DNA of 64,000 bases from BRH-c25 sp035627615. Its GTDB lineage: Bacteria > Bacillota > Clostridia > Lutisporales > Lutisporaceae. Below, one piece after another: positions 25,028-33,803 of this stretch. The notes beneath the pieces are model-generated. The model was not told the origin of the DNA, did no database searches, and was given only the letters and a program-made list of their open reading frames with translations. Each line of letters opens with the position of its first letter. Within the stretch, counting starts at the first letter, position 1. Made by a program: the position numbers and the translations under genes. The stretch spans positions 1 to 64,000 of the forward strand of contig DASPLL010000080.1 in NCBI GenBank assembly GCA_035627615.1. Direction: 5' to 3'.

Positions 25028-26836
25028 TTACTGATAGCTTTCATCAAAAGGCAATTCGGCATAACGCTTGAATGTCAGAGTACCACCATTGTTCAAGGTT
25101 GTACAATTGCTAATGCACATACCTGTAAAATTAAAACTGCCGGACGATGATATTGTCCCATTTGGCGCAAATAATATACCGCTTCCTTCGAATTTGGCGT
25201 TAAAACCAATATTTCCTTTACCTACTATTGTTACATCCTGTAGCCCTTTGATAGGATTATCAAAACTGTAGTCTATTTCATAATAATACTTCCCATTATC
25301 TACAAGCTCCACTTTAGGCCAATAACTGTTGACAACAGTATATCCATTATTTATATACCATTGTTTTGATTTAAGCTCAGGAATAGTTAATGGTGGAATT
25401 TCCACAGGCCTATGTTCTTTTACGCCGGTTACGGTCAGATTGCTTTCTTGCTGCAATTGGTTACTATAGTATAAGTCACCATTTATTGTTGTATTGCTAT
25501 TGAAATTAGCAGACCCCTTAACAAATACCTTGACGGGTTTATCTTCTTTTCCGACTATGAACCTTTCATTCACATTAAGCTTACCATCAATATATACATA
25601 TCCGTAAATATCAGTCCGATCATTCATGTTTATGTCACTTTTCCCATCGCCGATTACAACATCACCAGTAATCGTAACCCTGCCGCTCTTATTTATTTTG
25701 TTTGTATACATTAAATTTCGCTCTGGAGAAGGAGATGCGGATCCGGGCAATATGAATACCTTAATTGGTTCCGAATTTAAAGCCGATGTCTCATCAACAC
25801 CGGAATTTTTTATTATTATACCTATAGGTTTAACTGAAGTAATGGGTGTCGACACCGTACCTGATAGTGTAACCACTATCTTGTTTTCACCTTCAAGCTT
25901 TGCCGCCTCAGCATTGATTCCTTGCGGTAGGCCTGAAACAACAAGGTCATCTATGTTTATATCCTCTGCTACTGTACCATTTGTGACAGTCAGTGTCCAT
26001 TTATTATCCCCAGGGTCTATATCCAGATTCCCCGGAAAGTTCATCCTGACAAGGTCATCAGTCAGGGAATTGCCCTCTATTTTTATTTGTGAGCTTGTAT
26101 CTTTTATTTCAACAGTCAATACAGGGTCCAGTCCAATATTGACATCAAAAATTATTTCAATAGTCCCAACTAATTGTTTTTTCAGATATTCTCTCTTTAT
26201 TGTCACTACATCTCCACTGCCCGAGACTGAGTAATCTGTATCCAATGTCAGTATATCCCCGCCGTTCCGAAGGTCAATAAACTCATTACCGTTCAAATAA
26301 AGAGTAATATCTATGTCCTGCTGTTGATGAATGTTTTTATCAAAAACCTCCGATGTAGGTGAAATAGAACTGATGACAGCATCTGACTTTAAAGTGATGT
26401 TTCTTCTCTTATCAACCTTAAAGTCATATACCTTTCCTTCTTTCGAAGTCTTTATATGAATGTTGAACAGCCGGTTGTTTATTTCCGTGATCCTGAACTC
26501 GTCCACCGACTCCATCAGCCTGTACGGTGTGCCATCGACAACCTTATTCACATTTTTATCGCTTAACTTATATTCTATTATCTCTCCTGTCGGCATTCCA
26601 AATTTCAGATCCGGCTGAAAAATATCTTTTGCACTCTGTATAGTACCGGTGATTTCCGACAATGCCCTCCTGACATATGCCCTCTCACTGAATTGGCCTG
26701 ATTCTGATTTTTCAAATTTTGTCACATAGTTAATAATGTTGAAGGTCATGACTAATAAAATTCCGAAAATAGAAACAGCAATTAAGAGCTCCAGTAATGT
26801 GAAGCCCTTCTTATTTAGATAATGATTCCCTCTCAT
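25028..26836 (-). CDS. PilW-like minor pilin fused to an X2-type Ig module and a repetitive beta-rich tail
   Basis: A protein of 602 residues from the ATG at 26836 (a TTG at 26848 would give 606). The leader LNKKG|FTLLELLIAVSIFG is a complete type III signal. A pilin-like part runs to about 155. Residues about 157-246 match the X2 module of cellulosomal scaffoldins point by point (ISPTSEVFDKN, ITLYLNGNEF, DTDYSVSG, VVTIKREYL, GTIEIIFDVN, PVLTVEIKDT). A second Ig-like segment (about 255-368, VTNGTVAEDINIDDLVVSGLPQG) and a beta-rich repetitive tail with repeated short GD/NG turns follow. It is the largest protein of the pilus locus. A surface or polysaccharide-binding pilus-tip role is inferred. 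Confidence 0.85.
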   Translation of the reverse strand: MRGNHYLNKKGFTLLELLIAVSIFGILLVMTFNIINYVTKFEKSESGQFSERAYVRRALSEITGTIQSAKDIFQPDLKFGMPTGEIIEYKLSDKNVNKVVDGTPYRLMESVDEFRITEINNRLFNIHIKTSKEGKVYDFKVDKRRNITLKSDAVISSISPTSEVFDKNIHQQQDIDITLYLNGNEFIDLRNGGDILTLDTDYSVSGSGDVVTIKREYLKKQLVGTIEIIFDVNIGLDPVLTVEIKDTSSQIKIEGNSLTDDLVRMNFPGNLDIDPGDNKWTLTVTNGTVAEDINIDDLVVSGLPQGINAEAAKLEGENKIVVTLSGTVSTPITSVKPIGIIIKNSGVDETSALNSEPIKVFILPGSASPSPERNLMYTNKINKSGRVTITGDVVIGDGKSDINMNDRTDIYGYVYIDGKLNVNERFIVGKEDKPVKVFVKGSANFNSNTTINGDLYYSNQLQQESNLTVTGVKEHRPVEIPPLTIPELKSKQWYINNGYTVVNSYWPKVELVDNGKYYYEIDYSFDNPIKGLQDVTIVGKGNIGFNAKFEGSGILFAPNGTISSSGSFNFTGMCISNCTTLNNGGTLTFKRYAELPFDESYQ

Positions 26837-26854
26837 GCATATCACCAAGCCTTA

Positions 26855-27241
26855 TCAGTTCATCTGAGTTTCGTTCCATTCGATTATTATGTCATCCTCT
26901 ACACTGCACTCAATCTTGATCTTCTTTTCATTTTCCAGGTATCCGTAGCAGGTTATGTCTATTGTGCTCCCTGATACAGAGTATGAATACTCATATAGAA
27001 TATTTCCTTCTTCATCACGTATGGTCTCTGAACCAGCAGTACTATCCCCAAGCATTGCATGCTCGATACCCGCCTCTGCCAGATATTTGGCTTCTATACG
27101 CTTCTCAGTAATCTTGTTTACGCGGATTTCATAAGTGAGTAGATTTATAGCCATTCCACCCATCAGAACCACAAAAAAGACTACCAAAACCACATATAAA
27201 AAGGCAGAGCCTTTTTTTTCCTTTATCAGCTTTATATTCAT
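26855..27241 (-). CDS. PilX-like minor pilin
   Basis: A protein of 128 residues. Its N-terminus KLIKEKKGSAFLYVVLVVFFVVLMGGMAIN is the PilX-type start, a Gly-Ser-Ala before a hydrophobic helix, with EAKYLAEAGIEHAM following as in PilX proteins. The start at 27241 has AGAGGT upstream. It lies between the PilV-like and PilW-like genes, the usual order of minor pilins that initiate the fibre. The short C-terminal domain shows no known binding motif. Confidence 0.82.
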   Translation of the reverse strand: MNIKLIKEKKGSAFLYVVLVVFFVVLMGGMAINLLTYEIRVNKITEKRIEAKYLAEAGIEHAMLGDSTAGSETIRDEEGNILYEYSYSVSGSTIDITCYGYLENEKKIKIECSVEDDIIIEWNETQMN

Positions 27242-27261
27242 ATCGCTACCTCTGATCACAG

Positions 27262-27747
27262 TTAAAATTCCCTGAGCCTGGTCTGAAGCTTCACGGACCG
27301 CACTTTGTTCTTATCCATCTGGTCTTTATAGCTGACCTCCACATATACCGGTATAAGCTTTTCCGGGATACCAGTATCAGAGTCTATGAGAGTCAGGACA
27401 ATATTATCCTTTTCATAAACTCCGTCACTGCTTTCTTCATAGTCCATTTCACCCACAAGCCATTCTTCCAGTTCTTCAAGCTCCGTCCATTCACCGTTAT
27501 CGTCAGGCTCACCCCGGGAGCCTCTGAGCTCCTCCAGGCAGGTCTGGGCTTTAAGCATTGCCTGCAGTCTGTTCTGGCTGTTGACCCTTAAATTCACGCT
27601 ATAATAAAATGCATTGATAAAGCCTGTAAAAACAAGCAGTATAAGTGCAGACGACAACAAAACCTCTACCAGGGTGAGGCCTTTTTTATTATGGATGCAT
27701 TTTTTAATCATATGAACCACATCCGTACCTTTATTCTTAAATATCAT
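27262..27747 (-). CDS. PilV/GspI-like minor pilin
   Basis: A protein of 161 residues (149 if the in-frame ATG at 27711 is used; both starts have weak ribosome sites). The leader MIKKCIHNKKG|LTLVEVLLSSALILLVFTGFINAFYYS is a clear prepilin signal with Glu at +5. The acidic middle (WTELEELEEWLVGEMDYEESSDG) is unusual for pilins. It overlaps the comFB end by 11 bases, so the two are translationally linked. Confidence 0.85.
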   Translation of the reverse strand: MIFKNKGTDVVHMIKKCIHNKKGLTLVEVLLSSALILLVFTGFINAFYYSVNLRVNSQNRLQAMLKAQTCLEELRGSRGEPDDNGEWTELEELEEWLVGEMDYEESSDGVYEKDNIVLTLIDSDTGIPEKLIPVYVEVSYKDQMDKNKVRSVKLQTRLREF

Positions 27748-28006
27748 GCTTTGGATTTTTACCTACAAATATGGCGGCTTTTACAATTGCAGTCTCCACG
27801 TCCACCTCAAACTGCTGCTCTAGCTCCCTTACCTTTGTGTAAAGCTCCCCTTTGTCGGTCACCACATATTTTGCAGGAAGCTCGTTCAAGGCCAGCGCCA
27901 TTATATCCAGCCTGCATTTCTCGCATTTGCATATGTTGAGGAGCTTTAAAATATCGTCTGATTTCTTTACGACCAACTCTTCCATGTAGTTTTTTAACCT
28001 GTACAT
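27737..28006 (-). CDS. comFB: ComFB-family protein (putative cyclic-dinucleotide receptor)
   Basis: A protein of 89 residues that matches late-competence ComFB: MYRLKNYMEELV at the start, then the signature CKCEKCRLDIMALALNELPAKYVVT (about 26-50) with three cysteines likely to bind zinc, and a closing IVKAAIFVGKNPKH. Members of this family have been reported as cyclic di-AMP/di-GMP receptors that affect type IV pilus functions in cyanobacteria; I rely on memory for that. Here it sits inside the pilus operon, between the prepilin peptidase catalytic gene and the minor pilins. It probably adjusts pilus output or assembly. Confidence 0.85.
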   Translation of the reverse strand: MYRLKNYMEELVVKKSDDILKLLNICKCEKCRLDIMALALNELPAKYVVTDKGELYTKVRELEQQFEVDVETAIVKAAIFVGKNPKHDI

Positions 28007-28025
28007 AGCATGTCCCCCTTTATAT

Positions 28026-28676
28026 TTATACGAGTATAAGATTAAGGTATATATTTATAATACTTTCTCCGAAAGTAAATGAAAGCAATGCTCCTGCGGA
28101 TAGAAAAGGCGAAAAGGGTATTACATCCTTCCTGCCCTTAAGCTTCAGCATAATAAGCAGCAGACTTATAAGAGCCCCGGCTGTAAAAGCTATGAGTAGT
28201 GACAGTACTGTAAGCTTCAGTCCCAGTATGAGCCCATACACAGCATTCAGCTTGATGTCCGCCCCTCCCATGCCTCCTTTTGTCAGGACAGCGATCAAAA
28301 GCAGGGTTCCGCCTCCTGCCAGCAGTCCAAGCAGAGAATCCAGCGGGCTGAAACCTTTTATAACAAGTCCTATCAGGGCTGCTGCAAGGGAAATAATATG
28401 GATTTCATCCTCAATCTCCTTGTATTTCAGATCCTGGTAAAAGGATACCACTGCAGTCAGCAGCAAGGTATTCAGCAGCAGGAAATATCCGGGCGCTGCT
28501 TTTATGTATGACAGATATATGTTTGCAGCCAGAATGAATATAAACACAAAAACCGCAAAGCCCAAACCTGTTTTATTTTCAGCAGCGCTGACACCTGCTC
28601 TTTTTTCTATAATCCTGACAGACTGCAAGACAAGTGCAGTCAATATAAAGCTCGCTGCTGCAGCTAAGATGTACAT
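28026..28676 (-). CDS. Prepilin peptidase, stand-alone catalytic (A24) domain
   Basis: A membrane protein of 216 residues with six to seven hydrophobic segments. The two catalytic aspartates of aspartic prepilin peptidases appear in SFYQDLKYKEIEDE and in GMGGADIKLNA (GxGD-type). The N-terminal zinc-binding domain normal in PilD is missing here but is encoded as its own gene 2.3 kb upstream (31004-31408). The start at 28676 follows AGGAGAGG and lies directly after the pilO stop. It should cleave the leaders of PilA and the minor pilins. Confidence 0.85.
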   Translation of the reverse strand: MYILAAAASFILTALVLQSVRIIEKRAGVSAAENKTGLGFAVFVFIFILAANIYLSYIKAAPGYFLLLNTLLLTAVVSFYQDLKYKEIEDEIHIISLAAALIGLVIKGFSPLDSLLGLLAGGGTLLLIAVLTKGGMGGADIKLNAVYGLILGLKLTVLSLLIAFTAGALISLLLIMLKLKGRKDVIPFSPFLSAGALLSFTFGESIINIYLNLILV

Positions 28677-28677
28677 A

Positions 28678-29442
28678 CTAGTCTTCCTCTCCTGTTCCAT
28701 TCAAATCAGGGACTACCCCTTTAAACCCATCCAGTATATTATCCAGTTTATCATATTTCTTTTCCATGTCCTCTATATCATCAGTAATACCCTTGGCAGG
28801 CTCATAGGTTTTTTTGCCGCCTTCAAGGAAAGGATAGGCTTTTCCATTGTTATGCCTGAAGAAGTAATAGTCCTGGGGTTCAGGGATCGCTGCCGCTTCA
28901 GAGTCCTTCAGCACAAAGGTTCTCATTGAAATATCGAAAGGTACTGCTTCAGCTCTGTTTACCGGAGCCAATGTGAAGCTGTCTATTATGAACTTCCTTT
29001 CATTATCCTCTATGTATTTTATAAAGGCGATTAAACTGTCATAGTTGCCGCTCATTGTTACATTGACAGGTACTATATCGTACTCCTTGTTGGCTGTATC
29101 AGGTTCTCCGACGCCAATGGACTGTATATCCATATCAAGTGCGGAGATCTTGCTGTCGATATTCACAATTATTTCCGGCAGCTTTACATTGTACGGTATC
29201 ATCTTCTCTATATCCGCAAGCTCGGCCTTGTTCTTTTCCAGTACGCTGTCCATCAGCTCCAGCTTCTCCCGGGCTTCATCCCTGTCTACAGCTATCTGCC
29301 TCTTCTGTGCAAGCTCGCTATTCAGCTCTTCTATCCTTGCATAGCTTGGGAATATAAGATAATTCAGATATCCATATATGAATGCTGCAACGGCAAGGAC
29401 CGATAAAAGCAGCACTTCTCTTTTATTTAGCTTTATTTTCAT
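28678..29442 (-). CDS. pilO: PilO-like pilus alignment protein
   Basis: A protein of 254 residues with one N-terminal membrane segment (about 10-28), a coiled coil (about 33-80, ARIEELNSELAQKRQIAVDRDEAREKLELMDSVLEKNKAEL) and a ferredoxin-like domain with the PilO pattern PEIIVNIDSKISALDMDIQSI and VNVTMSGNYDSLIAFIKYIE. The acidic C-terminal extension is longer than usual. The start at 29442 has GAGGATA upstream; the gene overlaps pilN by 20 bases. Confidence 0.85.
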   Translation of the reverse strand: MKIKLNKREVLLLSVLAVAAFIYGYLNYLIFPSYARIEELNSELAQKRQIAVDRDEAREKLELMDSVLEKNKAELADIEKMIPYNVKLPEIIVNIDSKISALDMDIQSIGVGEPDTANKEYDIVPVNVTMSGNYDSLIAFIKYIEDNERKFIIDSFTLAPVNRAEAVPFDISMRTFVLKDSEAAAIPEPQDYYFFRHNNGKAYPFLEGGKKTYEPAKGITDDIEDMEKKYDKLDNILDGFKGVVPDLNGTGEED

Positions 29443-29980
29443 TATCCTCTTCACTTCCTGTGCTTAATGAGAACTGAATCGTAAAATTGTAGCCGTCCCC
29501 ATCTACTGTAATTGTACTGAGTCTTATATCTTCAAAGCCATCCTTTTTACTGAGCTCAATATAGAATTCTGTTGCACCGGAAGCGCTTTCCGCCACTGCT
29601 GTCAGACTCACATCAGTAAATGTGTAGCTCAGTTCAGTAAGCCATACGTCTGCAGGCAGCGAACTCAGCACCATTTCAAATACTTTTGTCGGCTTTATCT
29701 CCCCGGCACTTATTCTACCCAGTACCTCCAGCTTTTTCTGAATTAGCTCCTCACTTTCCTGCATTTTGTCAATCTTATTTTTCAGGATATTATAATCAAG
29801 TATTATCTCATCGTATTCTTTAATATCCTGCTCCAGGTTTTTTATTGCAGTTAAAGGAACAATATACAGATAAACAAGCAGAGCTGCTGTCAGTACTGCA
29901 ATAACAGCTCCTAAAGCAAAAACCTTCGGTCTGCTTTTCTTCTTCAGATATTCTTCTGGAATAAGATTTATGTCTCTCAT
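29423..29980 (-). CDS. pilN: PilN-like pilus alignment protein
   Basis: A protein of 185 residues. The opening MRDINLIPEEYLKKK is the PilN motif that docks onto PilM. One membrane segment (about 21-42) and a coiled coil (about 46-85) lead to a ferredoxin-like domain (VFEMVLSSLPADVWLTELSYTFTDVSLTAVAESASGATEFYIELSK). It overlaps the pilM stop by 4 bases (ATGA), a coupling junction. Confidence 0.88.
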   Translation of the reverse strand: MRDINLIPEEYLKKKSRPKVFALGAVIAVLTAALLVYLYIVPLTAIKNLEQDIKEYDEIILDYNILKNKIDKMQESEELIQKKLEVLGRISAGEIKPTKVFEMVLSSLPADVWLTELSYTFTDVSLTAVAESASGATEFYIELSKKDGFEDIRLSTITVDGDGYNFTIQFSLSTGSEEDNENKAK

Positions 29981-31011
29981 CGGCTCTTACCCCTCAACAT
30001 CATTCCCAATATGCCGTAATAGCCCAGCTGCTCCCTCAGGAATGCCCTGTCAACAATTGAATACCGCATGTCAAAAGCTTCCAGGCCTATAGTGACCTTT
30101 GTATTGAAGCTTACGCCCAGTACATCCTTCAATCCCTTCAACATTCCATTTTCCCCTATTATATATACATTATCGACAGTTTTACCAAAATGTCTTGAGT
30201 TGAAATAATCCAGATATCTGGTAATTTGTCTGAGGGTTCCCGAAAGGTTTTCTCTTAGCTTCTCTTCCATTTCTGTTTCATCCTGATTTATATAAACGAA
30301 GCTATAGCTTCCGTAAAAATATTCCTGCAGAAACTCATCCTTAATAATTCCGTTATCTTTTATGTACTCATCAAACAGAGCTTCAAAATTCACCGGCAGG
30401 TATGAATGCATATAAAACTTCCTGTCCTCAAATATTGTTATGTTGACGTTGTTTCTTCTCATGTCCACTACGGCATAATCGTTTTCCTCCGGTTGCCTGA
30501 GCAGCCTGCATATATTGTTTGGGTAAACATCCATTAATTTTACATTAAGCTTGCAGCTGTCAAAGCACTTCAATATATTGCTGATGCTTTCCCTTGGGCC
30601 TGCAGAGACCATGACGCTGTTTCCCGGTTCCTCATCCTTTGTATTCCTTCCGATTGTCCGGAAGCTCATCTGGAAGTCACTGCTGTTTATAGGCAGGTAC
30701 TGTTCTGCTTCCATAGATAGGTGTTTCTCTATATCCTTGTCCTTCATAACAGGCAGCTCTACAGGACGGGTGATGAAGCTCCCGTCATTCACCGTCAGAT
30801 GCACTGACCCCCGTATCTTCCCTATTTCCTTTTTCAATTCAGTCAGTGCTCTTGTAAATTCAGCCTCATCTGCTACTTTGCCATTTACAAAGCACCCGGG
30901 CATCAGATGCTTCATGCCCCAATTCCTAATATTTATTTTTCCACCCGCAATAGATCCATAAATATATCTCACTGTATCATTCTCAAGTTCAATGTGCAAT
31001 CTGTTAAACAT
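29977..31011 (-). CDS. pilM: PilM actin-like pilus assembly protein
   Basis: A protein of 344 residues with the ASKHA/actin fold of PilM. RGSVHLTVNDGSFITRPVELPVMKDKDIEKHLSMEAEQYLPINSSDFQMSF is the hallmark block, followed by VMVSAGPRESISNILKCFDSCKLNVKLMDVYPNNICRLLR and the second phosphate region (VYIIGENGMLKGLKDVL). It is cytoplasmic and binds PilN. The start at 31011 follows AGGAGG at 7-8 bases; it overlaps the pilD N-domain gene by 8 bases. Confidence 0.88.
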   Translation of the reverse strand: MFNRLHIELENDTVRYIYGSIAGGKINIRNWGMKHLMPGCFVNGKVADEAEFTRALTELKKEIGKIRGSVHLTVNDGSFITRPVELPVMKDKDIEKHLSMEAEQYLPINSSDFQMSFRTIGRNTKDEEPGNSVMVSAGPRESISNILKCFDSCKLNVKLMDVYPNNICRLLRQPEENDYAVVDMRRNNVNITIFEDRKFYMHSYLPVNFEALFDEYIKDNGIIKDEFLQEYFYGSYSFVYINQDETEMEEKLRENLSGTLRQITRYLDYFNSRHFGKTVDNVYIIGENGMLKGLKDVLGVSFNTKVTIGLEAFDMRYSIVDRAFLREQLGYYGILGMMLRGKSR

Positions 31012-31408
31012 TATCATTCCTCCTACCGGACCTTGAATGCCTGTCATAGGCTATGAAGCCCGCAATCAGCCCGATACTCAATGTTGTGACTAATAACAGT
31101 GACTTAAAAGATATGAAATAAAAGTGAAAAACAAATGTGAACATTATACCGCAGATTATCTCAACCATTATGTATCTCATAGATACATCCGATTTGCAGT
31201 ACCTGCACCTCCCTTTTAGTGCCAAATAACTGAACACCGGGATCAGATCCAGAACACCCAGGGTATGACCGCAGCCTGTGCAGTGGGACCGAGGCCTGAC
31301 CAGGGACTCGCCTCTTGGAAGCCTGTATATGCATACATTATAAAAGCTTCCCATGCAGCAGCCCACAAAGAAAATATAAGAATAAACAATTATAATATCA
31401 GAATTCAT
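31004..31408 (-). CDS. Stand-alone N-terminal (zinc/methyltransferase) domain of prepilin peptidase
   Basis: A protein of 134 residues. GCCMGSFYNVCIYRLPRGESLVRPRSHCTGCGHTLGVLDLIPVFSYLALKGRCRYCKSDVSMRYIMVE is the DiS_P_DiS domain with its two CxxC pairs. Two hydrophobic segments follow and the protein stops soon after FIAYDRHSR, at the place of the first catalytic Asp, without the rest of the peptidase. The catalytic half is encoded separately at 28026-28676. In PilD this domain belongs to N-methylation of mature pilins. The reading frame is clean on both sides, so this looks like a true split and not a frameshift. Confidence 0.85.
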   Translation of the reverse strand: MNSDIIIVYSYIFFVGCCMGSFYNVCIYRLPRGESLVRPRSHCTGCGHTLGVLDLIPVFSYLALKGRCRYCKSDVSMRYIMVEIICGIMFTFVFHFYFISFKSLLLVTTLSIGLIAGFIAYDRHSRSGRRNDNV

Positions 31409-31435
31409 ATATTATTATACCCTTCAATTTTTCTC

Positions 31436-32647
31436 CTAAATATTCAGGTTATTCAGCATACCATACATCGGCAGCAGCATTGCCACTACAATTACACCGA
31501 CTATAGTCCCCATAAGTATGAGCATGATAGGCTCAATAAGCAGCATAAGCTGAGTGAGCCCTGCTTCCACTTCAGTATCGAAGAAATCCGCTGTCTTAAT
31601 TAACATTTCATCTAAAGATCCGGTATCCTCACCTATTTGTATCATTTTAACTACCATCGTATCAAAAATAGGCGTTGCCTCAAGAGAAGCTGCCAGCCCC
31701 TCCCCATTTTTCACCGCAGTCAATGCATTCTCTATTGCTTCCTCAGCAACTGCATTGCCAACGACATTCCTGACAGACTCCAGGGAGGACAGCAGCGAAA
31801 TTCCGCTTGCCAACAATATGCCAAGGGTCCTTGTAAATTTTGAAGCGACTATCCTTTTGATTACCTTACCCAAAACAGGTACCCTGAGAAGAATTCCGTG
31901 ATATAGCCTCCTGCCTTTCTTTCTTGTTGTGAAATACCTGAAGGCCACAGCAGCTGCAACAAATACCGCTATGACGACATACCATCTGGTACGGACAAAT
32001 TCCGTAGCATTCATGACTGTTCTTGTAAGTGCGGGAATCTCGCCGCCGGAGGTATCTATAAGGGTCATGAAATTAGGCAGTATGAAATATACCAGGAATA
32101 TCACCATAAGCAACGATACAGAAAGGAGGATCAGAGGATATGTCATGGCAGCCTTTACCTTGCCGGTTATCCAGCTTTCCTTCTCGTAGTGTGCTGCCAT
32201 CCTGACCATAGTATTATCCAGGGTGCCGCTAAGCTCCCCTGCTTCTATCATGCTGACGAGAAGCTCCGGAAATATGCCTTCTCTGGCTCTTAAGCTCTGG
32301 GACAGGGTCCTGCCCTTCTGAAGATCCTCAAAGGCAGCGTCGACAGCATTGCGGAGCCTTTTATTGGAGGTCTGCTTCCTCAGCATGTCCATTGCAGAAA
32401 GAACGGTGACTCCTGCAGTAAGTATTGCAGCAAACTGCCTGCATAAAATTGCGATATCCTTCACAGGTATCCTGTTATAGTTCACTTTTCTCAACCAATG
32501 GGTAAAGTCTTTATCAACATTTACCTCAAGAGGAATCAGGCCTTTTTGCTTTATGATATACAAGGCAGCAGCCTTATCAATTGCCTCCACATTGCCTTTA
32601 ACTATTTTCCCTTTCGGATCGACCGATCTGTATATAAAATAGGCCAT
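31436..32647 (-). CDS. pilC: PilC-like platform protein
   Basis: A membrane protein of 403 residues with two copies of the T2SF (GspF/PilC) domain at about 65-190 and 265-390. Typical blocks are VPVKDIAILCRQFAAILTAGVTVLSAMDMLRKQ, LPELLVSMIEAGELSGTLD-type (FPELLVSMIEAGELSGTLDNTMVRMA), and VVKMIQIGEDTGSLDEMLIKTADFFDTEVEAGL. It has three membrane segments. It is the inner-membrane base on which PilB and PilT act. The start at 32647 has AAGGAG 8 bases upstream. Confidence 0.93.
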   Translation of the reverse strand: MAYFIYRSVDPKGKIVKGNVEAIDKAAALYIIKQKGLIPLEVNVDKDFTHWLRKVNYNRIPVKDIAILCRQFAAILTAGVTVLSAMDMLRKQTSNKRLRNAVDAAFEDLQKGRTLSQSLRAREGIFPELLVSMIEAGELSGTLDNTMVRMAAHYEKESWITGKVKAAMTYPLILLSVSLLMVIFLVYFILPNFMTLIDTSGGEIPALTRTVMNATEFVRTRWYVVIAVFVAAAVAFRYFTTRKKGRRLYHGILLRVPVLGKVIKRIVASKFTRTLGILLASGISLLSSLESVRNVVGNAVAEEAIENALTAVKNGEGLAASLEATPIFDTMVVKMIQIGEDTGSLDEMLIKTADFFDTEVEAGLTQLMLLIEPIMLILMGTIVGVIVVAMLLPMYGMLNNLNI

Positions 32648-32738
32648 CGCCTTCACTCCTTATGTGCCCTGTAACATTATTTATTTATAGCAGCAGAACA
32701 CAATATCAATGAGATGCATTGATATGTTAATAGTCATG

Positions 32739-33788
32739 TTATCCCAGTTTAAGCACCAATTCGGGATCCAGGGCACAGGTCAGCGCATCTGCTTCTGTAA
32801 TGAGACCTCTTCTATACAGACCGTTTATTGACGAATCCATGGACTGCATCCCGTACTTGCTCCCGGTCTGTATACTGGAAGCTATCTGATGGCTTTTACC
32901 TTCACGTATAAGGTTTCTGATTGCATTATTGACTACCATTACTTCAACCGCAGCTACTCTACCCTTTCCGTCCGCCCTGGGTATAAGCTGCTGAGATACT
33001 ACTGCCTGCAGTACGGTTGACAGCTGAACCCTTATCTGTGACTGCTGGTGCGGCGGGAATACATCTATTATCCTGTCTATTGTCTTGGCGGCACCTATAG
33101 TATGAAGGGTGGACAGTACCAGGTGGCCTGTTTCTGCAGCTGTAAGCGCTGTGGCTATAGTATCCAGGTCCCGCATTTCACCTACGAGTATTATGTCCGG
33201 ATCCTGCCTCAGGGATGATCTCAATGCAGCCGCGAAGCTTTTGGTATCACAGCCTATTTCCCTCTGGTTTATTATGCTCCTTCTGTGCCTGTGAAGAAAT
33301 TCTATCGGATCCTCAAGTGTTATAATATGCTCGTTCCTCTCATTGTTTATCTTGTCAAGCATTGCCGCAAGAGTAGTTGATTTGCCGCTTCCCGTAGGAC
33401 CGGTCACCAGAATCATGCCCTTTGAAATATTTGCAAGCTCCCCGATAACAGGAGGAAGCCCCAATTGTGTTAAGTCCGGCACTGAAAACGGTATCGCCCT
33501 TGCTACAAAGGCATAAGTTCCCCTCTGCTTGTAAATATTGAATCTGAACCTTCCCAGTCCATCAACGGAATAGGAAGTATCCATATCCCCGCTTTCATCA
33601 AGTATTTTCAGCTGCCTGTCCTCCAGAATCTCTTCCAGCAGCCTCAAAACATCCTGTGGAAGCATCTTTAGATCCCCGTATGGGCATATTGCCCCATTTA
33701 TCCGAAGCATTGGCGGGACTCCAACCGTCACATGCAGGTCTGAGGCTTTTTTTTCTATTGTTGCACCAAGAAGCTCCTTTAATCCCAT
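32739..33788 (-). CDS. pilT: PilT retraction ATPase
   Basis: A protein of 349 residues, the normal PilT size. Walker A GPTGSGKSTTLAAML, Asp-box ITLEDPIEF, Walker B DIILVGEMRDLDTI and His box TGHLVLSTLHT are complete. It opens with KELLGATIEKKASDLHVTVGVPPMLRINGAI. The C-terminal motif of typical PilT (AIRNLIREGKSHQI) is also kept. Its presence next to pilB indicates that this pilus can retract, which allows twitching or DNA uptake. Confidence 0.96.
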   Translation of the reverse strand: MGLKELLGATIEKKASDLHVTVGVPPMLRINGAICPYGDLKMLPQDVLRLLEEILEDRQLKILDESGDMDTSYSVDGLGRFRFNIYKQRGTYAFVARAIPFSVPDLTQLGLPPVIGELANISKGMILVTGPTGSGKSTTLAAMLDKINNERNEHIITLEDPIEFLHRHRRSIINQREIGCDTKSFAAALRSSLRQDPDIILVGEMRDLDTIATALTAAETGHLVLSTLHTIGAAKTIDRIIDVFPPHQQSQIRVQLSTVLQAVVSQQLIPRADGKGRVAAVEVMVVNNAIRNLIREGKSHQIASSIQTGSKYGMQSMDSSINGLYRRGLITEADALTCALDPELVLKLG

Positions 33789-33803
33789 AAATACCGCACT
33801 CCT

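Noticed and set aside
31004..31408. The short prepilin peptidase gene as a pseudogene fragment.
   Set aside because: The frame has a normal start, a stop after the domain boundary and tight coupling to pilM. The catalytic domain is encoded nearby as a complete gene, so a functional split is more likely.
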